Assembly: GCF_006337125.1 (NCBI RefSeq)
Contig: NZ_CP040887.1
Coordinates: 310,001-374,000 of the forward strand
DNA: 64,000 nt
Direction of reading: 5' to 3'
Origin: Serinicoccus chungangensis
GTDB taxonomy: Bacteria; Actinomycetota; Actinomycetes; Actinomycetales; Dermatophilaceae
Below, piece by piece: positions 9,411 through 17,838 of the stretch. Numbering within the stretch: position 1 is the first letter of the stretch; every line of letters begins with the position of its first letter. The notes below the pieces were generated by a model. The model was given only the letters and a program-made list of their open reading frames with translations, had not been told where the DNA came from and did no database searches. The position numbers and the translations under genes were made by a program.

Positions 9411-9414
<4 letters not shown>

Positions 9415-10136
9415 CCGACCAGCCGCAGGGCAACCCCGGCCCGGGCGCTCCCGAGGAGGAGCGCCCGGGCTCGGGCCCGGTCATCCGGGACAAGCGCCGC
9501 ATCGACCCCGAGACGGGCAGGGTGCGGCAGAGCACGGAGGGTGCAGACGCTGTGAGCGACCAGAGCGAGGCGCAGGCCGACACCGGCCGGGCGCCGGAGG
9601 AGCAGGGCACGACCGGGCCGGAGGAGCAGGTGCCGCTGGCCACGCCGGAGACCGACGGCGTGCCGGAGGCGGTCGACGACACCCACCCGGACACCCGGCT
9701 GGCGGCCGAGCGGCTCGAGGAGATGCGCCGCATGCAGGCGGAGTTCGTCAACTTCCGCAACCGCACCCAGCGGGAGCGGGAGGGCGACCGGGGCCGGGCG
9801 ACCGGCGCCGTCGTCGAGGCGCTGCTGCCGGTGCTGGACGACGTGCACTCCGCGCGGGAGCACGGCGACATCACCGAGGGCAGCCCGTTCGCGGCGATCG
9901 CCGACAAGCTGGAGCAGGCCCTGGGCCGCTTCGGGGTCGAGCGGGTCGGCGCGGTCGGTGACGTCTTCGACCCCACCGTCCACGAGGCGCTCATGCACCT
10001 GCCCGCGGACCGCTCCCCGGTGGAGCTGCCCGAGGGCACGACGGAGATGACCGTGGTGCAGGTCATGCAGCCCGGCTTCAAGGTCGGCGACCAGGTCGTG
10101 CGCGCCGCGCGCGTCGCGGTCGCGGACCCGGGCTGA
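9411..10136 (+). CDS. grpE: Nucleotide exchange factor GrpE
   Basis: 241 residues. Releases ADP from DnaK. The start is the GTG at 9411, overlapping the dnaK stop by 4 bp. The first 100 residues are an acidic, low-complexity extension that is long for the family. The GrpE core then follows: a long helix with [20 protein letters not shown], and the beta domain ending [18 protein letters not shown] and [21 protein letters not shown], which matches the GrpE signature. A later in-frame GTG at 9552 could give a shorter product, but the 4-bp overlap favours 9411. Confidence 0.95.
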
Positions 10137-10184
10137 GCGGCATACCTGGAGCAGAATGAGCACGGCAGGAGGAGGTGAGCACCG

Positions 10185-11261
10185 ATGGTGAACCAGGACT
10201 GGTTCGACAAGGACTTCTACGCGATCCTCGGCGTCAGCAAGGACGTCGACGCCAAGGAGCTGAAGAAGACCTACCGCAAGCTGGCGCGCCAGCACCACCC
10301 GGACAGCAACCCGGGCGACGCGGCGGCCGAGCAGCGGTTCAAGGACATCGGTGAGGCCTACGCGGTGCTCTCCGACCCCGAGCAGCGCCAGCAGTACGAC
10401 GCCGTGCGCGCCATGGGCGGCGGCGCCCGCTTCACCGCGGGCGCCGGCGGCCCGGGCGGTGCCGGCGGCGGGTTCGAGGACGTCTTCGCGCAGATGTTCG
10501 GCGGTGCGGGCGGCGCGCAGAACGTGCGCTTCGGCACCGGCGGGGGCGGCGGCATCGACCTCGAGGACCTGCTCGGCGCGTTCGGCGGGGGCGGCGGCTT
10601 CCAGCCCGGCGGCGGTGCCGGCCAGGGCTTCCCGGGCGGCTTCCAGCCCGGTGGGGGCCAGGGCTTCCCCGGGGGCTTCTCCGGGCGCGGTTACGGCGGA
10701 GGTATGCCGAGGGGCCAGGACGTGGAGGCGTCCACCACGCTCGACTTCCGGTCGGCGGCGGTGGGCGACACCGTCACCCTGTCCAAGCCCGACGGCGGGC
10801 GGATCACCACCCGCATCCCCGCCGGCGTCAAGGACGGCCAGCGGATCCGCCTCAAGGGCAAGGGCATGCCCGCGCCGATGCAGGGCGGCGAGGCCGGTGA
10901 CATGTACCTCAAGGTCACCGTCACCCCGCACCCCGTCTTCGGCCGCGACGGCGACCACCTCACCGTCGACCTGCCGGTCACCTTCTCGGAGGCGGCGCTC
11001 GGGGCGACCGTGCAGGTCCCGACCCTCGACGGCAGCACCGTCAAGGTCAAGGTCGCGCCCGGGACGCCGTCCGGGCGGGTGCTGCGGGTCAAGGGCCGCG
11101 GCATCCACACGAGGAAGGGCACCGGCGACCTGCTCGCGAAGGTGCAGGTCGTCGTCCCGCAACGGCTGTCCGACGAGGCCCGGCAGGCCGTCGAGGCGCT
11201 GCGCGCCGAGGAGGACGGCAGCGACCCGAGGGCGGACCTCATCCGGCGGGCGCAGGGCTGA
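10185..11261 (+). CDS. dnaJ: DnaJ-family co-chaperone without zinc-finger domain (CbpA/type II-like)
   Basis: 358 residues. J domain at 8-75 with the HPD motif in ARQHHPDSNPG, stimulating DnaK ATPase. A Gly/Phe-rich linker with several FPGG and GGG repeats runs from about 80 to 175. The C-terminal substrate-binding domains start at GQDVEASTTLDF and include RIRLKGKGMP and GDMYLKVTVTPHPVFGRDGD. There is no CXXCXGXG zinc-finger repeat, so it is a CbpA-like protein rather than classic type I DnaJ, despite sitting in the dnaK operon. The gene has its own strong ribosome-binding site (GCAGGAGGTGAG) and lies 48 bp after grpE and 3 bp before hspR. Confidence 0.93.
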   Translation: MVNQDWFDKDFYAILGVSKDVDAKELKKTYRKLARQHHPDSNPGDAAAEQRFKDIGEAYAVLSDPEQRQQYDAVRAMGGGARFTAGAGGPGGAGGGFEDVFAQMFGGAGGAQNVRFGTGGGGGIDLEDLLGAFGGGGGFQPGGGAGQGFPGGFQPGGGQGFPGGFSGRGYGGGMPRGQDVEASTTLDFRSAAVGDTVTLSKPDGGRITTRIPAGVKDGQRIRLKGKGMPAPMQGGEAGDMYLKVTVTPHPVFGRDGDHLTVDLPVTFSEAALGATVQVPTLDGSTVKVKVAPGTPSGRVLRVKGRGIHTRKGTGDLLAKVQVVVPQRLSDEARQAVEALRAEEDGSDPRADLIRRAQG

Positions 11262-11264
11262 CCG

Positions 11265-11702
11265 ATGGTCGACCGCGACACGCCCGTCTACGTCATCTCG
11301 GTCGCCGCCGAGCTGGCCGGGATGCACGCCCAGACGCTGCGGCAGTACGACCGGCTCGGCCTGGTCACGCCGTCGCGCACCCGGGGCGGGGGCCGTCGCT
11401 ACTCCTCGCGCGACGTCGACCGGCTGCGGGAGGTGCAGCGCCTCTCCGGTGAGGGGGTGAGCCTGGCCGGCATCCAGCGGATCATGGAGCTGGAGGTGCA
11501 GGTCGAGGCGCTGCGCGACCGGGTCGCCCAGCTCCTGGCCGACAACGAGCGGCTGCGCGAGCGGGCCGCCCAGGGAGGGCGCGTCTTCGCCGCGGACCTG
11601 ACCGGCGAGGTCGTCGCCGTGCGGGCCGGCCAGCGGCCGCAGGGCCGGCCCTCCAGCACGGCGCTGGCGCTCTGGCGTCCCCGCGGCTGGCCCACCGACT
11701 GA
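11265..11702 (+). CDS. hspR: Heat-shock repressor HspR (MerR family)
   Basis: 145 residues. The MerR-type helix-turn-helix is YVISVAAELAGMHAQTLRQY (9-28), then RLGLVTPSRTRGGGRRYSSRD, a wing typical of HspR, then a coiled-coil stretch with regular Leu/Val spacing (about 78-105). HspR binds HAIR inverted repeats with DnaK as co-repressor, giving feedback control of chaperones. It is the last gene of dnaK-grpE-dnaJ-hspR, and three HAIR sites in this window (7350, 7415, 29328) are its likely targets. The C-terminal tail beyond residue 110 is variable. Confidence 0.95.
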   Translation: MVDRDTPVYVISVAAELAGMHAQTLRQYDRLGLVTPSRTRGGGRRYSSRDVDRLREVQRLSGEGVSLAGIQRIMELEVQVEALRDRVAQLLADNERLRERAAQGGRVFAADLTGEVVAVRAGQRPQGRPSSTALALWRPRGWPTD

Positions 11703-11820
11703 GCCCGAGGGCCTCCGGCGCGGTGGCGGGATCCTGCCCGGTGCCGCAGCGCTGTGCCGTGGGCCCGCCGGTGCCGCGCCACGACACGGCAGCATCTCTG
11801 GTCCCACGAGCACCACGATG

Positions 11821-11874
11821 CGGGGATGTGCCCAGCAGCCGGGGACATACCCCGTGCAGAGGGCGACATCCCCG
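11821..11874. terminator. Concentric hairpin between hspR and the ABC permease gene
   Basis: Outer arms CGGGGATGT (11821-11829) and ACATCCCCG (11866-11874) are perfect 9-bp complements. An inner hairpin CGGGG-ACATA-CCCCG (11840-11854) has nearly the same centre. It sits between two convergent genes, so a bidirectional terminator is the simplest reading; there is no T-run. The rest of 11703-11920 shows nothing else recognisable. Confidence 0.6.
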
Positions 11875-11920
11875 CAGGATGTGGCCGAGGTGACGCCTGC
11901 GCCACCTGGTGCCTCAACGC

Positions 11921-12868
11921 CTACTTCACCTCGCGGCGTGCGACCCGCCACAGCCCGAGGGCCAGCGGGACGAGCACCCACCAGACCGACGTCACGCCGA
12001 ACTGCGCCCACTGCTCCCCGGTCGGGGCCGCGTCGAGCGTCGTGAGCGGCAGCGAGGCGACGTTCTGGTCGATCCACGCGGCCCGGTCCTGCACCCACCC
12101 CACGGTCATGGAGACGACGTTCATCAGCACGGGCAGCACGAAGAAGGCGGCGATGGCCAGCGGCACGTTGAGGAACAGCGCACCGAAGGCCACGCCCATG
12201 AGCACGTAGGCCAGCTGCAGCACGACGATCCCGCCGTAGACGTGCCCGGGCAGGCTCAGGTCCACGTCGCTCCCGGCCAGGCCCGCCGACGCGAGGTGCG
12301 CCAGGACGGCCAGGCCGACGGTCACCGCGACCACCGCGAGGCCCAGCAGCAGCGCCGCCAGCGACTTGGCGGTCATGACCCGCAGCCGCCGCGGCTCCTG
12401 GGTGAAGGTCACCAGCGCCGTGCGCTGGCTCCACTCCGAGGCGGCGGTGAGGATCCCCAGCACGGGCAGCAGCACGCCCTGGGGCAGCACCGCGGTGAGC
12501 AGGAGCGTGGAGTAGGCGGCGCCGTTCTCCCGGCCGAACCACATGACCAGCCCCATCGCCAGCGCGGTCAGCGCGACGATGACGATGAGCAGCCACCGCC
12601 CGGCGCGGGTGTCCACGGTCTTGCGCAGCTCGGTGCGCAGGAGGCGGGAGAACGGCAGCGCGCCGCCGGTGAGCTCGGGGGCCTCACCGTCTCGCCGGTA
12701 TGCCGTCCGCCCGCCGCCGCGCGACGCGTCGGCCCGGCCTGCGTCGGACCCGCTCGTGCCGCCGGGGTGGGTCGTGGTCGGGGTCGCGTTGTCCATGGTG
12801 CCGTCCTGGTCGTCGAGGGGGCTGCGGGTCGCCGTCGGCGCCTGCGGGTGGCTCGTCGGGCCGGTCAC
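11921..12868 (-). CDS. ABC-2 type transporter permease
   Basis: 315 residues from a GTG at 12868, which overlaps the stop of the ATPase gene by 4 bp (GTGA). The first 70 residues are hydrophilic and Pro/Thr/Gly-rich, ahead of LRTELRKTVDTRAGRW, the cytosolic amphipathic helix that starts most ABC-2 permeases. Six hydrophobic segments follow (about residues 92-107, 120-140, 168-190, 203-228, 230-250, 290-308), with the characteristic EWSQRTALVTFTQEPRR between TM2 and TM3. It pairs with the ATPase encoded just upstream. The exported substrate is unknown; the adjacent divergent two-component system suggests an envelope-stress or drug-related exporter. An ATG at 12796 would give a shorter start. 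Confidence 0.85.
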   Translation of the reverse strand: MTGPTSHPQAPTATRSPLDDQDGTMDNATPTTTHPGGTSGSDAGRADASRGGGRTAYRRDGEAPELTGGALPFSRLLRTELRKTVDTRAGRWLLIVIVALTALAMGLVMWFGRENGAAYSTLLLTAVLPQGVLLPVLGILTAASEWSQRTALVTFTQEPRRLRVMTAKSLAALLLGLAVVAVTVGLAVLAHLASAGLAGSDVDLSLPGHVYGGIVVLQLAYVLMGVAFGALFLNVPLAIAAFFVLPVLMNVVSMTVGWVQDRAAWIDQNVASLPLTTLDAAPTGEQWAQFGVTSVWWVLVPLALGLWRVARREVK

Positions 12869-13758
12869 GCCGCCACCTCCCGCGCGTCGTCGGAGGTCAG
12901 CGTGAGGAACATCTCCTCCAGGCCGCCCCCGGAGGAGCCCAGGCTGGTGAGGACCAGGCTGTGCCGCAGCGCCAGCTCGCCGACCTCGGCGGTCTGCGCG
13001 GCGACCGCGAGCGTGCCGTCGGGGCGCGGGGTGTGCTCGAGGCCGGACTGCTCGACCGCCGCCCGCAGCGCCGCCCGGTCGGTGGCGTCGACGACGACGC
13101 CGGCCGCGGACAGCAGCTCCTCCTTCGTGCCCTGGGCGACGATGCGGCCGCGGCCGATGAGCACCAGGTCGTCGGCGATGATCTCCACCTCGGAGAGCAG
13201 GTGCGAGCTGAGCAGCACGGTGCCGCCGTCCCGGGCGTAGTCGCGCAGCAGCCCGCGCATCCAGTGGATGCCGCCCGGGTCGAGCCCGTTGGCCGGTTCG
13301 TCGAGGATGAGCACCCGGGGGTCGCCGACCAGGGCCGCTCCCAGGCCGAGCCGCTGCCGCATACCGAGGCTGTAGTTGCCGACGCGACGCTCGGCCTCGC
13401 GGGAGGTGAGGCCGACCCGCTCCAGCGTCGCGTCGACCTGGCCACGTCCCGCGCCGACGAGGATGGCGGCCAGGGTGAGGACCTCGCGGCCCGTGCGCCC
13501 GGCGTGCTGTGCGCTGGCGTCGAGCATGACGCCGACGTGCCGGGTGGGGTTGGGCAGGGCGGCGTAGGGGCGGCCCAGGATCCGCGCGCTGCCCGAGGTC
13601 GCCGGGGTCAGCCCGCACATCATCCGCATCGCGGTCGACTTGCCCGCGCCGTTGGGGCCCAGGAAGCCGGTGACCCGACCCGGACGTGCGGTGAAGCTGA
13701 TGTCGTCGACGGCCGTGAAGGCGCCGTATCTCTTGGTGAGGTTCTCGATCTCGATCAT
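12865..13758 (-). CDS. ABC transporter ATP-binding protein
   Basis: 297 residues from the ATG at 13758 (MIEIENLTKRYGAFTAV); an upstream in-frame ATG at 13824 adds 22 unlikely residues. Walker A is GPNGAGKST (about 38-46), Q-loop region TRHVGVMLD, signature NYSLGMRQRLGLG (about 130-142), Walker B VLILDEPANGLD (about 153-164), and the H-loop His in LLSSHLLSE (about 187-195). It powers the ABC-2 permease encoded next. Nearest groups are the drug or lantibiotic-immunity exporters. The divergent sensor kinase at 13923 and its regulator may control this pair. Confidence 0.9.
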   Translation of the reverse strand: MIEIENLTKRYGAFTAVDDISFTARPGRVTGFLGPNGAGKSTAMRMMCGLTPATSGSARILGRPYAALPNPTRHVGVMLDASAQHAGRTGREVLTLAAILVGAGRGQVDATLERVGLTSREAERRVGNYSLGMRQRLGLGAALVGDPRVLILDEPANGLDPGGIHWMRGLLRDYARDGGTVLLSSHLLSEVEIIADDLVLIGRGRIVAQGTKEELLSAAGVVVDATDRAALRAAVEQSGLEHTPRPDGTLAVAAQTAEVGELALRHSLVLTSLGSSGGGLEEMFLTLTSDDAREVAA

Positions 13759-13922
13759 GGCTCCACCCTCGGTGACACGCCCACCCCGCCGCATCGGCCC
13801 ACGGTCGGTCGTCGGTGGGCCCATGGTCGCCCTTCCCGCGGCCCCGACCCCGACGAAAGTCGTAGAGAGGCACGACCGACGGCCGAGGCGGGCCGCCCGG
13901 CGCCCGCCTACGCTGCTGCGGT

Positions 13923-15170
13923 ATGACGTCCGCGCGCCCGGTCCCGGGCCCCCCGCCCCTGCGCTGGTGGGGCCACGCCTGGCGGGTCCTGGTGGTGTGG
14001 GTCACCGGGCTGCTCATCCTCACCGTCACCTTCGCGAGCTCGCCGGCCGGCTCGCAGGAGCTGGGCAGCTACCCGGCCCGGGTCGACGCGCTGCTGGTGG
14101 CGGACCTGGTCGTCGGTCACCTGGCGGTGGCCCTGGTCCTGTGGCGGCGACGGTTCCCGGTCACGGTCGCGGTGCTGACGAGCGCGGCCCTCGTGGTCTC
14201 CTCCCTCGCGGTCCCGGCCTCCCTCCTCGCGGCGCTGTCCCTGGCCAGTCGCCGACGGTGGCGACCCCTGCTGGCGGTCGGCACCGTCAACGTCGGCGCG
14301 GGCATCTTCTACGAGCTCGTGGTCGCGCGCCAGCTCGGCATGGAGACGCTGTCCGAGATCCCCTCGCCGTGGTACGCAGGCCTCATCGCGGGGCTCAGCG
14401 TCCTGCTGTTCGCCCTCGTGTCCCTCATCGGGTGGAACATCGGCGGCCGACGCCAGCTCGTGGAGAGCTGGCGGACCCAGGCGGAGACGGCCCACCGGGA
14501 GCAGGCCGCGCGGGTCGCGCAGGCCCGCACCGCCGAGCGCGCCCGGATCGCCCGGGAGATGCACGACGTCATGGGGCACCGGCTCTCCCTCGTCGCGATG
14601 CACGCCGGGGCGCTCGCCCACCGTCCGGACCTGACCGAGGCCGAGCGGGTGCAGAGCGCCGAGATCGTCCGCGACGGTGCGCACCAGGCCCTGCAGGAGC
14701 TGCGCGAGGTCCTGGGGGTCCTGCGCGGGGAGGACGACGCCGACGCGGCGTCCGGGGCCGTGGCGCCCCAGCCCACCCTGACCGACCTGCCCTCGCTGGC
14801 GGCGGAGGTGACGACGGGCGGCCACCCCGTCGACCTCACCGCCTCCCCTGACCTGTGGGACCGCAGCGTCACCCTCTCCGACCGGGTCGGGCGCCACGCC
14901 TACCGCGTCGTCCAGGAGGCCCTGACCAACGCGCGCAAGCACGCCCCGGGGGCCGCCGTCGAGGTGGACCTGTCCGGGGACGAGTCGACCGGGCTGAGCC
15001 TGGAGGTCCGCAACGTCGTCCCGCGCCCAGCGGCCGAGGACCCCGGGGCGCCCGGTCGGGGTCTCACCGGTATGCAGGAGCGCGTCACCCTCGTCGGCGG
15101 CACCTTCGAGGCCGGCGGCGGGCCGGGGGTCTTCGTCGTGCGAGTCTGGTTGCCGTGGGAGACCAGGTGA
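13923..15170 (+). CDS. NarL-type sensor histidine kinase
   Basis: 415 residues. About five hydrophobic segments in residues 20-180 form a membrane sensor with little extracellular loop. A short coiled linker follows. The HisKA_3 dimerisation block ERARIAREMHDVMGHRLSL has the phospho-acceptor H214. The HATPase domain has VVQEALTNARKHAP (N-box) and GRGLTGMQERV (G-box). This is the DesK/LiaS-like class that pairs with LuxR-type regulators, as found next. Its stop overlaps the GTG of the response regulator by 4 bp. It is divergent from the ABC transporter genes (about 160 bp apart), which are plausible targets. Confidence 0.92.
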   Translation: MTSARPVPGPPPLRWWGHAWRVLVVWVTGLLILTVTFASSPAGSQELGSYPARVDALLVADLVVGHLAVALVLWRRRFPVTVAVLTSAALVVSSLAVPASLLAALSLASRRRWRPLLAVGTVNVGAGIFYELVVARQLGMETLSEIPSPWYAGLIAGLSVLLFALVSLIGWNIGGRRQLVESWRTQAETAHREQAARVAQARTAERARIAREMHDVMGHRLSLVAMHAGALAHRPDLTEAERVQSAEIVRDGAHQALQELREVLGVLRGEDDADAASGAVAPQPTLTDLPSLAAEVTTGGHPVDLTASPDLWDRSVTLSDRVGRHAYRVVQEALTNARKHAPGAAVEVDLSGDESTGLSLEVRNVVPRPAAEDPGAPGRGLTGMQERVTLVGGTFEAGGGPGVFVVRVWLPWETR

Positions 15171-15856
15171 CGGCGGGGGCGTCCCGCCCCCGGGTGGTGA
15201 TGATCGACGACGACCCGCTGGTGCGGGCCGGCCTGCGGATGCTGCTGGGCGGGCCCGACGGTGTCGACGTCGTCGCCGAGGGGGAGGACGGCGACCAGGC
15301 GGTCGAGCTGGTCGGACGGCACCGGCCCGACGTGCTCGTCATCGACGTCCGGATGGCGCGCACGGACGGGGTGAGCGCCACCCGGGAGGTGCTCGCGGCC
15401 TACCCCGACGTGCAGGTGCTCATCCTCACCACCTTCGACGCCGACGCGCTCGTGCTGGAGGCGCTGCGGGCGGGGGCGCGCGGGTTCGTGCTCAAGGACA
15501 CCCCGCCGGCCCAGCTGGTCGCCGCCGTCCACGAGGTCGCGTCGGGTGACCACGCCCTCTCGCCGTCGGTCGCCGCCCTGCTCGTCCGGGAGGTCTCGGG
15601 GGCCCCGGCAGCCGCGGGTGGGGAGCGCGCCGGGCGGGCCAGGTCGGCGCTCGCGCACCTGACCGAGCGGGAGCGCGAGGTCGCCCGGGCGGTCGCCCGG
15701 GGCGGCTCCAACGCCGAGATCTCCCGGGAGCTCTTCCTGTCGGTGCCGACGGTGAAGGCGCACGTCAGCAGCGTCCTGGCCAAGCTCGGCCTCGCGAACC
15801 GGGTGCAGATCGCCCTGCTGGTGCACGACGCGCAGGACGGCGACACCGGGCGCTGA
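15167..15856 (+). CDS. NarL/LuxR-type response regulator
   Basis: 229 residues from the GTG at 15167, coupled to the kinase gene. Receiver domain at 10-125: acidic pocket MIDDD (12-16), phospho-acceptor D60 in VLVIDVRM, T/S and K in LTTFDADA and VLKDTPP. An Ala/Gly-rich linker follows. The LuxR helix-turn-helix runs from about 161: LTEREREVARAVARGGSNAE and ELFLSVPTVKAHVSSVLAKL. It forms a cognate pair with the kinase encoded just upstream. Confidence 0.93.
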   Translation: MTAGASRPRVVMIDDDPLVRAGLRMLLGGPDGVDVVAEGEDGDQAVELVGRHRPDVLVIDVRMARTDGVSATREVLAAYPDVQVLILTTFDADALVLEALRAGARGFVLKDTPPAQLVAAVHEVASGDHALSPSVAALLVREVSGAPAAAGGERAGRARSALAHLTEREREVARAVARGGSNAEISRELFLSVPTVKAHVSSVLAKLGLANRVQIALLVHDAQDGDTGR

Positions 15857-15987
15857 GCCGCCCCGTCGGGTCTCCCCGCCGCGCCCCGCGCTCACCCGCC
15901 GGACCGACCGCACCACCGCCCCGGACCGCGACGGGCCGCCACCCTTCCGCACGACCCGGCGGTCGCGGCGCGGCATACCCTGAGGCG

Positions 15988-16698
15988 GTGAGCACGGTGC
16001 TGGTCGTCGAGGACGAGGGGACGGTGCGGGAGGTGGTGTGCGCCTACCTGCACCGGGCCGGGCTGCCCACCCACGAGGCCGCCGACGGCCTGGTGGCGGT
16101 GCGGGCCTTCCCGGACGTGCGGCCCGCCGTGGTCGTGCTCGACGTCATGGTGCCCGGCATCGACGGGTTCGAGGTGCTGCGGCGCATCCGGGCGATCGAC
16201 CCGGACGTGCCGGTGCTCATGCTCACGGCCCGCAGTGCCGAGCAGGACCGCATCGCCGGTCTGGAGCTGGGTGCGGACGACTACGTCACCAAGCCGTTCA
16301 GCGCGCGCGAGCTCGTGCTGCGCGTCCAGGGCCTGCTGCGTCGGTCGGCGGGCACCTCGCCCGGCGGGGCGCCCGGGGGGACCATCGAGGAGGGCGACCT
16401 CGTCGTCGACCGCGGGGCCCGCCGGGCCACCCGGGCGGGTGCGGAGCTGGCGCTCACCAGTCGCGAGTTCGACCTGCTCGTGCACCTCATGACCCATCCC
16501 GGTGTGGTGCTGGACCGGGACGACCTGCTGCGCGACGTCTGGGGGTGGGAGGTCGGCGACCGCTCGACCGTGACCGTCCACGTCCGGCGGCTGCGGGAGA
16601 AGGTCGAGGCGGACCCCTCCCGGCCGGTCCGGATCAGCACGGTGTGGGGCCGGGGCTACCGGTGGGACCGGGAGCAGGGGTGTGCCGATGAGGCCTGA
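15988..16698 (+). CDS. OmpR/PhoB-family response regulator
   Basis: 236 residues, GTG start at 15988. Receiver: VVEDE (6-10), phospho-acceptor D52 in VVVLDVMVPG, K in DDYVTKPFSA (about 97-106). C-terminal winged helix from about 137: LTSREFDLLVHLMTHPGVVL, DRSTVTVHVRRLREKVEADP, and the final RISTVWGRGYRWD that ends most OmpR-type DNA-binding domains. The gene overlaps the following kinase gene by 17 bp, so the two are one operon. It lies 131 bp after the preceding NarL-type system, which is a separate pair. Confidence 0.94.
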   Translation: MSTVLVVEDEGTVREVVCAYLHRAGLPTHEAADGLVAVRAFPDVRPAVVVLDVMVPGIDGFEVLRRIRAIDPDVPVLMLTARSAEQDRIAGLELGADDYVTKPFSARELVLRVQGLLRRSAGTSPGGAPGGTIEEGDLVVDRGARRATRAGAELALTSREFDLLVHLMTHPGVVLDRDDLLRDVWGWEVGDRSTVTVHVRRLREKVEADPSRPVRISTVWGRGYRWDREQGCADEA

Positions 16699-17716
16699 GC
16701 TGGAGGCGATCACCCTCGCCGCGGGCACCGCGGGGGCGGTCGGGCTGGCCGGGGCGGCGCTGACGCTACTCGTCGCCCGGCGCTCCCCGGCCGCGGCGAC
16801 CCTCCTGGGCCCGGTGGTGGGGGTGGCCAGCGTCGCCGCCGGGGTGGTCGTGACCACGCGCGCCATGTTCCTGTCCGAGCACGACGCGACGCTCATCGCC
16901 CTGGTGCTGCTGGCGGCGGCGCCGGTGGCCCTCGCGATCGGGGTCCTGCTCTTCCGCAGCGTGCGGCGGCTGGACCGACGGGCGCAGCAGCGGCTCGCCG
17001 ACGAGCAGCGGCAGCTGGAGCTCGCCCGTTCCCGCCAGGACATGATCACCTGGGCCTCGCACGACCTGCGGACCCCGCTGTCCTCGATCCGGGTGATGGC
17101 GGAGGCCCTCGAGGACGGCATCGTCACCGACCAGGACGACTACCACCGGCGCATCCGGGCCGAGGCCGACCGGATGACCGTCATGGTCGACGACCTGCTC
17201 GAGCTCAGCCGGCTGCGCAGCAGCGCGCCCGCCGACCCCGGTGAGGCGGTCGACCTGGCGGAGGTGGCGGCGACGGTGGTGGCGAGCCAGCAACCGGTGG
17301 CGCAGCAGCAGCGGGTCCACCTGCGGCTGGCCGGCGACGCACCCGCGCCGGTGCGCGCGGTCGTCGGTGAGCTCGACCGGGTCGTGGCCAACGTGGTGAG
17401 CAACGCCGTCCGGGAGACGGCGGCCGGGGCCGAGGTCGTGGTGCACGTCGCGGCGGACCCGGCCGCGGAGGAGGTCGTCCTCCACGTCGACGACGCCTGC
17501 GGAGGGCTGGGGGAGGAGGCCCTCGCCCACGCCTTCGAGCCGGGGTGGCGCGGCAGCACCGCCCGCTCCTCGGGTGCCGGCGTGGGCGTCGGCCTCACCA
17601 TCGCCCGCGCCCTCGTCGAGCGCAGCGCAGGGTCGATCACGCTGGCCGACCACGGGCCGGGGTGCCGCGTCCGGATCACCCTCCCGCGGCACGCCCCCGC
17701 ACCGGACGCGCGGTAG
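16682..17716 (+). CDS. Sensor histidine kinase (HisKA/HATPase)
   Basis: 344 residues from a GTG at 16682; an ATG at 16688 is an equally good start. Three hydrophobic segments lie in the first 95 residues. Then comes a helical linker (RRLDRRAQQRLADEQRQLEL), the H-box SHDLRTPLSSIRVMAEAL with phospho-acceptor H127, N-box VVANVVSNAVRETA, D-box VDDACGGLGEEAL and G-box GAGVGVGLTIARALVE. The last codons and the TAG stop lie inside the first unit of a 22-bp tandem repeat array. It forms a two-component pair with the overlapping OmpR-type regulator. Confidence 0.92.
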   Translation: MPMRPELEAITLAAGTAGAVGLAGAALTLLVARRSPAAATLLGPVVGVASVAAGVVVTTRAMFLSEHDATLIALVLLAAAPVALAIGVLLFRSVRRLDRRAQQRLADEQRQLELARSRQDMITWASHDLRTPLSSIRVMAEALEDGIVTDQDDYHRRIRAEADRMTVMVDDLLELSRLRSSAPADPGEAVDLAEVAATVVASQQPVAQQQRVHLRLAGDAPAPVRAVVGELDRVVANVVSNAVRETAAGAEVVVHVAADPAAEEVVLHVDDACGGLGEEALAHAFEPGWRGSTARSSGAGVGVGLTIARALVERSAGSITLADHGPGCRVRITLPRHAPAPDAR

Positions 17717-17828
17717 GGCCGCACCGGACGCGCGCTCGGACCGCACCGGACGCGCGCTCGGACCGCACCGGACGGGCGCACGGGCCGCACCGGACGTGCG
17801 GTGGGGCCGCACCGGACGCGCGCTCGGG
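17697..17828. repeat. 22-bp tandem repeat array, six units
   Basis: CCGCACCGGACG recurs at 17697, 17719, 17741, 17763, 17785 and 17807, an exact 22-bp period. The full unit is close to CCGCACCGGACGCGCGCTCG plus two bases; units 4 and 5 diverge most. It fills the gap between the histidine kinase and the convergent methyltransferase gene and covers the kinase stop codon. A related array with the same period is at 45179-45246. Confidence 0.9.
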
Positions 17829-17838
17829 ACAGCTGCCG

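Noticed and set aside
17697..17828. CRISPR or coding repeat
   Set aside because: Units are contiguous with no spacers and contain the kinase stop codon; it is a simple tandem repeat.
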